A stretch of DNA of 64,000 nt from Bagarius yarrelli (Eukaryota; Chordata; Actinopteri; Siluriformes; Sisoridae). The position numbers were made by a program, and so were the translations under genes. The notes beneath the pieces were generated by a model. It did no database searches. It saw nothing but the letters and a program-made list of their open reading frames with translations, and had not been told where the DNA came from. Position 1 is the first letter of the stretch. Each line of letters starts with the position of its first letter. The stretch covers positions 410,001-474,000 of the forward strand of contig VCAZ01000037.1 in NCBI GenBank assembly GCA_005784505.1, in the 5' to 3' direction. Of this stretch, positions 56,440-64,000 are shown piece after piece.

Positions 56440-58510
56440 CCCACAGAATGCCGCCACCTGGCAGGGCCACCTGAGACTCCCGTAGAGAGCATGTAAGTTC
56501 TGCCTTAGTGACGATGGCTTACGCTGCCGCTAGACAAGCTGTGTCAGCCCTACACGCCATGGCTATCCTGCAAGTATACCAGGCCAGGAAGTTAAAAAAA
56601 CTGCACGGGGGCCTAACCCAGATGTACTGAAAAAACTGCGTCAGTGTCCGACTATGCTTTCTGGGCTAAGAATGTCACAGCACAGGCTCTGGGGGAAAGC
56701 AATGTTCACTTTGTTCCAGGAACTCCTCCTGGCTGAGATGTGGGGGGCAGAGAAGGTATGCTTCTTTGATGCTCTTATTTTGCCAGTTAGACTTTTCAGC
56801 AACACTGTGGAAGAATTCTCACAGTAGTTCATGACAAAGAAGCAGACAAAAGCGATCAAGCACATCCTGCATCCAGGTCCATCACGACAGTTCGCCATTC
56901 ACTGGACGGCCTCTATCTGGTCACATACACCTTTTCTGGGTCACATAAAAAGCATGATCAGCTTACCCTGCCCGGGTGGCCCCACGATAAAACTAGGCAT
57001 CAGAACCGAGTCAGACATGGATGGTCTATCTCTGCTGGTCTGGATGCAGGGGCCCAGCCACTTGGACCACTCGATGTTGGTCAATTGAACAAGGTTCCTC
57101 ATTGTTGGTTTGCCAGCAACAGGCCCTGTGAAAAAGGCCCACGGTGGGTTTTAGGATGTTCCACTTCCAACCACAGCACCTTGCACCACCTTCCGACCAT
57201 AGCACCACCGTGAGTTTCAGGACGTCCCACTCCTGACTACGTTTTGCCTTTGAAGAATAAGCATATCAGTACAGGAATCTTCCTTTTGGGCCGATTCTGT
57301 CTCCACGTGTCTTCACAAAGTTCGCAGAGGTCTCTCTTGCCCCACTCTTGCCCCACATCCTCAGTTATCTCGATGACTGGCTGATTAGAGCACACTCAAG
57401 AGAAGTTGTGGGCGTGCACAGGGGCATGTTACTCCACTTAGCCCAATTGTGGCTTCAGGTCAACTAGGAAAAGCGCAATCTTTTCTGGGCTCCGAGTATC
57501 TCTTCTCAGTATTCACCTGGACGCAAACACTATAAAGGCATGTCTTTGCTAAATGAGTGCCCAGACAGTGTTAAAATGCTTGATGACTCTTAAGCACAGT
57601 GCAGCTGTTCCTCTCAAGCAGTTTCAGAGGCCCCTCACACTAGATGAAACCTTAGGAGGACATTTAGTTTTAAAGGGCAGTAGTGCCCTTGGAGTAGGTG
57701 TCCAGGTGCATTTTTGTTATGACAGATGCATCCAAAATGGGCTGGGCCATTATGTGCAATGGTCAGGCAGCTTTTGGTGTCAGGCTAGGCCCCCTTGCTG
57801 CCCTGGCATTTCAACTGCCTTCAGCTGTTTGGCAGTGTTGTTAGCCCTGAAGAGGTTTCGGCCAATGATCCAGGGCAAGAGCAAGTTGTTCATTCGAACA
57901 ACATGGCAGCAGTTGCGTACATCACCCACCAGGATTGATGAGCCTCATTGCACAGGGAGGACGAGTTGCCCAACTCGTGCTGATCACACCCACCTGGCAG
58001 CTTCCCCTGAAGAGAGAGCTTTTTGTCCTAGGACAGAGGCACAATCTGGCACCTGTGACCGGATCTCTGGAACCTTCATGTGTGGCTCCTGGATACGACC
58101 AGGAGGAGTTTTTTTATTTGTTATTTGTTAATTGGTGTCCTCCCAAGGTAAGGATCCCTGCTGATGTGGCATTGGATCAGTGCTGCTTTCCTTTCTGCAA
58201 GCATTAAGGTGTATATGGCAGCATTTTGGCTAACCATAACCATGCCTTATTCTCTCTTGGTCTTACAGGCCTTGAGGGGAGATCAGTCAGTTGAGTACCT
58301 ACAGTCAGTGAAAGTTTTTCCTCTCCTGATTCCTCTCCTTGATGATGGCCCTCCTGACTGCACTCACCTTGATCAAGAGGGTGGGGGACCTTCAAGCCTT
58401 CTCAATTGATGAAGCATCCCCAGAATTTGGACTGCCAGACTCTTACGTAATCCTTAGACCCTGGCCAGGATATGTGCCCAAGGTTTCCACCGCTCTGCTG
58501 GTATGTGCAA
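56440..58510 (+). mobile_element. DIRS-like retroelement: gag, RT/RNase H, recombinase start
   Basis: Relics in plus-strand order: a gag block (SALHAMAILQVYQAKKLKKL, about 56547); the reverse transcriptase motif YLDDWLIRAHSR near 57367; an RNase H region around 57715-57860 (MTDASKMGWAIMCNG-type, later LALKRFRPMIQGK); and a tyrosine recombinase start at 58345-58500 (LIKRVGDLQAFSIDEA, then ILRPWPGYVPKV). This is the gene order of DIRS1-type elements, which use a tyrosine recombinase for integration. Frameshifts separate the blocks, and the recombinase catalytic C-terminus and both ends are absent. It is therefore an inactive, truncated copy. Confidence 0.85.
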
Positions 58511-61500
58511 GAAAATGAATGATGTGCTTGGGAAAAGAAAGAGTTTTGACTTGCAGAGAGATGTGAATCATCGAGGGTCAACATGTTCATATGTAGAGAG
58601 AGTCTGAGACATTTTCATAGGTGGAGCGGATAGTGACCTAGATCTATCCAATGTTGGGCCAATTACACAATTCATGTCCCCATCTATTTTCAGTTAATGG
58701 CAATCCAGGTTTGGAATGGAGGCTAGTAGTGGGCTCATAAAATTATGATCATTACAGTTAGAAGCATAAATAGAAACCAGTATTACCAACTTATATATAA
58801 CATCCCAGTGACAATGATCTAGCGGCAATTAAAAACTGTTATCACCTTATCTGGAGCGAAATGAACATTTTTCGGAAAACGTATAGCCATAACCTTATTT
58901 TCACATTAAACAGTAAATGATATGTTTGGTCAATCCATTTAATTACATAAATGCATCTCCTGGAGAAACACAGTTTAGGCATTTAGGTTTTTAATGTGTG
59001 CCATAATTTATGTACATTTGATTGCTGCATTTAACCCACCAGTGTTCATAGAACTTATACTCACAGCCTTATATATCGCAGTAAAAGCTGACAGTGTAAA
59101 AATGTTTCTTACACCTGTTGTGTAATACTTACTTTGAACTAGCAATCACCAAGATGCATCACCCAACACTAGTTTCTAAATTGAAATAGACTTAAATGAG
59201 TCTAAGTCCCACTGAAACAAGGAATATGAGTCAGTATATCTTTTGTAAAGAAACTAAACTTGTGTAGCTTGAATTAGCTACAAATAAGCTAACCTCTAAG
59301 TTACTAAGGCCTTAGGACTTGTTTGATGTTAGCCATGAAGGTGAAAGCCTCTTTGGGAGACTAGAGTCCTTTTGTTGTCCTGTTCTCAAGTAAGATCTGT
59401 AGATTGGCTGGGAAGAGAAGTGTTGGTCTAGGGTAAGGTTGTAGAGTTTGGCCATCAATATTCTGTATTTAGTGCTCGGTTGTGGTTTAGCAGTGTAGTG
59501 TCTGATCTCCGATGTTTTAGGGACACCGATTATTCTTATGTTGTTTGTATGGCTGCAGCTTTTATGATTGTCAGTCTTTTGTATAATTGCCTACCTGACA
59601 GTAGAATTAAAACCTTTAAATCTATTAAAACAATTTAGAAAACTGTAAACAACTTAACTTGCAAAAGTATGTTTTCTCTAATATGTAAATGTTTTTGAAA
59701 GATTTGAAAGTATACAGACAATGATGCATGTACAATGTAGTTCTAATGGTCTTAACATAATATTAACTAGCTTAATATGATTGGTTTCTATGAATATCAG
59801 TGCTTTTGTTTTAATTATTTCTAATCAGTTTGCAGTTGTACATGGTGATGTATACTTTTTCTTTCTCTAGCCTTACTTTCTGGATGTGCCAGTGTAAACA
59901 TATTTAATGTAGTCTAAAATTGAGCTAAAGTCCTACCTACAGCCAAATAAAAACAAAACTAGGACAAAAAACTACAGGAAAAAAATAAAACAAACAAAAA
60001 AACCCAAACTATCATTTCATGCACTTTTGGGGGTCACAGGGGCCTTAAGTAGGCGCTTAATTCACTTATGCGAAAAGATCCTGAACCAGTCTTTATTCAG
60101 TCTTTTACTGGATTTATTTTAGGGCTTTTCATCTCAAATTTTTTTTCTTATATTAGGTCAAATGTTTTTTTATCATCATTGCCATCGTCAGCAAACAGCA
60201 AAACAGAAATATAAAAACAGGATTTACATTTTAAATTTAAGTTCAGCCTGAATAGGACAACCAATTTTTCGTTTGATCATTAAGGCTAAATTTAAACTAA
60301 AATGTATATCATGCTTTTAAATATTTCTGTTTAGTTGCTTTGTGACAATGACAATTGTGATAATGTGGTATACTTACGATTGTCTGTATTATGTTGATTC
60401 TACTGCCAATGAGCATACTTTGTTTTAATTACTAATTATTAGATATGGTTTATAGCAGTTTATCCTTTTTAACAATAAATGCAGCTTTCACATACAAAAC
60501 CTATTGTTCACACATGATTTTGTACAACTTTAGGAGACATTAATTGTCTGTAAAGGGCAAAGGACAGCAACAAGGTCAGTCATATTTTAAAATGTTATAA
60601 TTTTATATAAGAAAATGAAAGCTAAAATTCATGTTTTGACCTTAAATCAAAATCCAAAAAAACCCCAAAATAATGACTATGCATTTTAATAATGACAATC
60701 CTAAAGCAGCTGATGTATTATGTTTTTGCGGTTTGCATTTGGACTAGGATTCACATAGACACAATTAAAAATTTGGGTTTTATTGGGCAAGTAATTAGAA
60801 AAAAGGGAACTTTACCATTGTGTAAGCACAATGAAAGTCAGCCTGCCAAATAAATAGAATTTGAAAAAAAACATGGTTCTGAAAATTTGGGTTTTAGACT
60901 TCCGTTGCATTTGTTGTTATAAAACCTACAGCAGGCTGAAGACCAAAGCACTGTCTGTAAATGAAATGCAAACCATTTAGAAGCTGAAAAAATTATTCTT
61001 AGGCAATAAATGAATAGATGAACATTGGGCATGATCAATATAATAATTGTTCTAAATGATCAACTATGTTAAAAATAAAAACAATAGCCGATGAGAAAAT
61101 ATGAGAAGAAAAAAAAACCCCAAACAGCAGTCAACGAAATCACCAACCACCTATTTAGAATATGAGTAACGTATTACAAACCATGATTTTAACAGAAATG
61201 TAAATAATTTACCAGTAGTAAGAATTACAGGGCCACAATGGAATTTCCAAAGAAATACAGCCCCAAAAGATTTAAAACCAAGATAAAAAAAAATCATCTG
61301 TTCATAATGTAAAACATTCATGGTATGTATGTAAACATCCATAGTGGAGGCTGTGTCAACAATAAGCAGTAGTCCTAATGATGTTATTACAAGAAATTGA
61401 TAAAATTGACTTCATGGCTTATTGGTTCCTATAAAATTGCTGGCTTAAAAACTGAAAGGTCTGGTCCTATGCTTTGTGTTGTTTAACACATCTAGATGTA

Positions 61501-62794
61501 AATGCCAGAAAAGAAATATTTTTAAAAAGTAATTCGTTGTTTAAATTCAAACCATTGGCAGCACAAATTATCAAATTGTTTATTTAATAAGGTCAGGTTA
61601 AAAAATATATAATAAGACAACATCACTTGCAGAAAACCACCTAATATTTGTATTATACTAAATTAGAATAGTTTTTTGCTTGAAGTATTTAATGTTTTTA
61701 GTATTTTACTACCACAATGCAAAAATATATTTTATAATTTAAAAAAGTAATACAATACATTCTTATATGATCTTTAAAAAAAAGCTGTTTAAATACATTA
61801 AACAAAAAAGAGAAAAGCAAGGAATGAATACTATACATATATATTATTGGAAATAATTTTACAAAAAAAATACCATACCATAATTAATGGTCTTCATTAT
61901 TCTGAAAACATAATTTATAGAAAAAATGTGTTTATACATATTATTATAACACTAACTTTAATGTTTGAACACACAAAATAATCATAGCTTTGGCTGAAAA
62001 AGTACCTTATAACAATACAAAACAATGTAAAATATTCTCTTTGAAATGCCATATGATTTGTAAAACACTTAAACTGTATAAATTTGGCTTTCCTGTCCTC
62101 CTTCCTTCCTTTCCTACTTTCCTCTTGTCCCTTTCATCCATCCATCCACCCATTACCACCTTTCCTTTTTTCTTTCTTTTTTATTTTAAAATGATTAAAA
62201 TTCATTTTGGATATCTGCCCATATAATAATTTTAGAAATAGGCTTACATGGCTTTCTTTTTGGTAATCCAAAAAGAACCAAGATTAACTGCTTCAAACAA
62301 TGTTTTGTGCATGTAAGTTCAGAGGAGGCAATGAGCTATTTGTTTTTATGGCCTATAATTAAAAATAATTTATTAAACTTCTTTATTGATCCCAAAATAT
62401 TCCCTGAGCTCATACATTTTGCTTATAAAATTTCTCAATAACAAATGTTATTTTTCAACATTAGGTAGCAGTAGAATACTAGGATTACATTGCATAGCAG
62501 TAGCATACTGGCATTGTCGAATGTCAAATACATTGTCATACATTTGATAATAATGAAATGTATTGTATTATTGGTTGTATTAGTCTTATGACATAACATT
62601 TTCTTAATAATGTGTATTGTAAGCCGCAAACCATTTACACATTTCTCAATCATCATTTACATCCCTGTCCTATCATATTATATATGTCTAATAATACATT
62701 TTTAAATGTATAGAAAAATAAGTTGTGATTTAAAGAACAGCAACAACCACTACAAGACATGACCTTTCTTGATCTCCACGTGTATGTTTCAACA
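58511..62794. other. Long AT-rich intergenic stretch
   Basis: No coding pattern, RNA gene or complete repeat is visible in over 4 kb. Minor items: a CATC-type microsatellite at 62136-62151, and 'cttctttattgatcccaaaa' at 62379, which resembles the 3' end of a common fish retroelement. Confidence 0.5.
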
Positions 62795-62920
62795 TTTAGT
62801 GACGACCTATCCAGGGTGTATCCCTTGTTCAACGACAATGAAAGCTGGGATAGACTCCAGCAGATCCCCGCAACCCTGATTGAGAATAAGCGGGTATGGA
62901 CAATGGAGGGATTTACATTT
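62795..62920 (+). repeat. Dispersed fish retroposon tail ('ctatccagggtgtat' type)
   Basis: The text 'gacgacctatccagggtgta', 'agctgggatagactccagca' and 'gattgagaataagcgggtat' followed by 'ggacaatggaggg' is a diverged copy of a very frequent fish repeat, where it reads roughly CTGTCCAGGGTGTACCCC ... AGCTGGGATAGGCTCCAGC ... GGATAAGCGG. Only the end of the repeat is present. Confidence 0.65.
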
Positions 62921-63229
62921 CCTTTATGTTTATTGTATGAAAAGTAAACTGAAAAAATAAAGGTTAATTGTACGCTGTAAAAGGAAGTAGTGCTGATTTC
63001 TTTAAAACCAAAAACTTATCTTACTTCTAAATAGTGACCAAGCAGTGGACATGACCATATATACATGTCTGAAATGTACTAATGTTAGAATTTCCATTCC
63101 AGTTGATCTTGAAGTGCATTTTTTTTACAGGTTGCAGTATTTTTCTATCCTTTTGCTATATGAATTCTATTATTGTTTCTTATATCTATTAAAGCATGCC
63201 CATCTTGAAAAAAGAGGTACTTTGTTTTT
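62921..63229 (-). other. Probable 3' UTR of the chemerin-receptor-like gene
   Basis: Below the stop codon the minus strand reaches an AATAAA at 62934-62929 after about 300 bp, next to the retroposon tail. A longer UTR cannot be excluded. Confidence 0.4.
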
Positions 63230-64000
63230 TTAAAGCTCTACATCTGAAAAGGACTTACTTCCTTGCTCTTTTATGCGGGTGTTAAGCATAGAGTTTGTAC
63301 AGGTGTTGGTGCGTGATACCTCCTCTGTGAATGCTGTTTCCAAGACTTTCAAAATAGACTTTCGCACTTTATCTTTAAAATCCTGACCTATAAACACATA
63401 CAATAATGGATTTAGACAACTGTTGAGAAAAGCCAAACTAGTGGCTATGGGAATTCCAATAGTAGTTATATGTTCCAGGGTGGGGCTATTCTTGGGAGCC
63501 ATGTGGTGAGCCATCTCGATCAGCACCAGGATGTGGTATGGAGCCCAGCATAGGAAAAATGCTGTGATCACAGCAGCAATGATCTTGAAAGGGCGCCCTG
63601 TGCGACCAGACATTGAGCGGTTTCTTTTGAGCCGATGGATGATGATTGCATAACAGGAGACAATAATCGAAAAAGGCACAACAAACCCCAAGAGAAAACG
63701 TGTTATGATTATAGCTCGGTGCCGAAGAAGACGGAGCTCCACTATTTCTGTCGTCTCATAATCATCAGAAAAGGCAAAGTTGTTAAAGCAGTTGATAACA
63801 TTTGGATTATTGTAGTCTGGAGCAGTGTCCCTGAAGACAAAGTATGGAGAGCTTAAAATCAAAGCAAATATCCAGATGCCAAGGCTTAGTCCGGATGCAC
63901 AACTGACACTTCGATGGTTCTGTGCCCATATTGGATGCACAACTGATATGCAACGGTCCACACTAATCACCACCAGGATGTACACACTAGCAAACATGTT
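63230..64000 (-). CDS. Chemerin-receptor-like GPCR (CMKLR1 family), 5' part outside window
   Basis: The visible 256 residues cover a class A GPCR from the end of TM3 to the C-terminus; the frame stays open to the window edge, so the Met at 63997 is internal. TM3 ends in VISVDRCISVVHP, with DRC in place of DRY. TM4 is about residues 30-54, followed by the second extracellular loop with its disulphide Cys (NCFNNF). TM5 is TRFLLGFVVPFSIIVSCY, TM6 contains FFLCWAPYHIL (CWxP switch), TM7 has FLNSCLNPLLYVFIGQDF (NPxxY), then helix 8 and a Ser/Thr-rich tail ending SFSDVEL. The loop text VFRDTA, NCFNNF and GQDFK matches CMKLR1 (ChemR23) better than GPR1/CMKLR2, LTB4 or formyl-peptide receptors. In vertebrates these receptors sense chemerin at the plasma membrane and guide leukocytes. 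Which teleost paralogue this is cannot be decided here. Confidence 0.85.
   Translation of the reverse strand, partial: NMFASVYILVVISVDRCISVVHPIWAQNHRSVSCASGLSLGIWIFALILSSPYFVFRDTAPDYNNPNVINCFNNFAFSDDYETTEIVELRLLRHRAIIITRFLLGFVVPFSIIVSCYAIIIHRLKRNRSMSGRTGRPFKIIAAVITAFFLCWAPYHILVLIEMAHHMAPKNSPTLEHITTIGIPIATSLAFLNSCLNPLLYVFIGQDFKDKVRKSILKVLETAFTEEVSRTNTCTNSMLNTRIKEQGSKSFSDVEL

Noticed and set aside
57553..58131. 192-codon plus-strand ORF
   Set aside because: It is a mixture of frames from the decayed DIRS-like RT/RNase H region, not a separate host gene.
1..64000. CRISPR arrays, operons, ribosome binding sites, prokaryotic terminators
   Set aside because: The sequence is clearly vertebrate nuclear DNA, and no regularly spaced direct repeats with unique spacers were seen.

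Overview
The window is vertebrate, almost certainly teleost fish, nuclear DNA. It is AT-rich, its genes have GT-AG introns and UTR exons, and it is crowded with repeat families typical of fish: Tc1/mariner elements, an L2/CR1-type LINE, an RTE-type LINE, DIRS-like retroelements, a hAT element and SINE tails. The species cannot be told from the sequence; the repeat mix would suit an otophysan such as a catfish or characin, but that is a guess.

Three protein-coding genes are well supported, all on the minus strand. (1) Positions 10208-17749 hold one 7.5-kb coding exon for a 2513-residue zinc-finger protein with about 51 fingers. Its inferred 5' UTR exons lie at 17750-17826, 17922-17963, 33364-33444 and 34282-about 34400, so a long 5' intron of about 15.4 kb separates promoter and coding exon. 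(2) Positions 36688-38508 encode a 606-residue zinc-finger protein in the same orientation. (3) The right edge, 63230-64000, carries the 3' part of a chemerin-receptor-like (CMKLR1 family) G-protein-coupled receptor; its start is outside the window. A 51-codon ORF with an immediate polyadenylation signal (51203-51358, minus) and a short ORF inside the big intron (20415-20648, plus) are possible extra genes or exons.

Most of the rest is transposon debris. 0-9.4 kb: a 30-bp minisatellite, a Ty3/gypsy chromodomain remnant and two LINE fragments. 18-34 kb (the intron of gene 1): a nearly full-length L2/CR1-type LINE, a long-TIR Tc1-type element, an RTE-type LINE end, a hAT transposon and two decayed Tc1-like copies. 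39-58.5 kb: more Tc1-like copies, several LINE pieces, a duplicated segment of about 0.76 kb, SINE-like sequences and two separate DIRS-like retroelement fragments. 58.5-62.8 kb is AT-rich with nothing recognised.

The two zinc-finger genes are presumably nuclear DNA-binding proteins; no KRAB, SCAN or BTB domain is visible in either. The receptor is functionally unrelated. No RNA gene, CRISPR array or prokaryotic feature was found. Splice sites, UTR ends and promoters are read by eye and are inferences.
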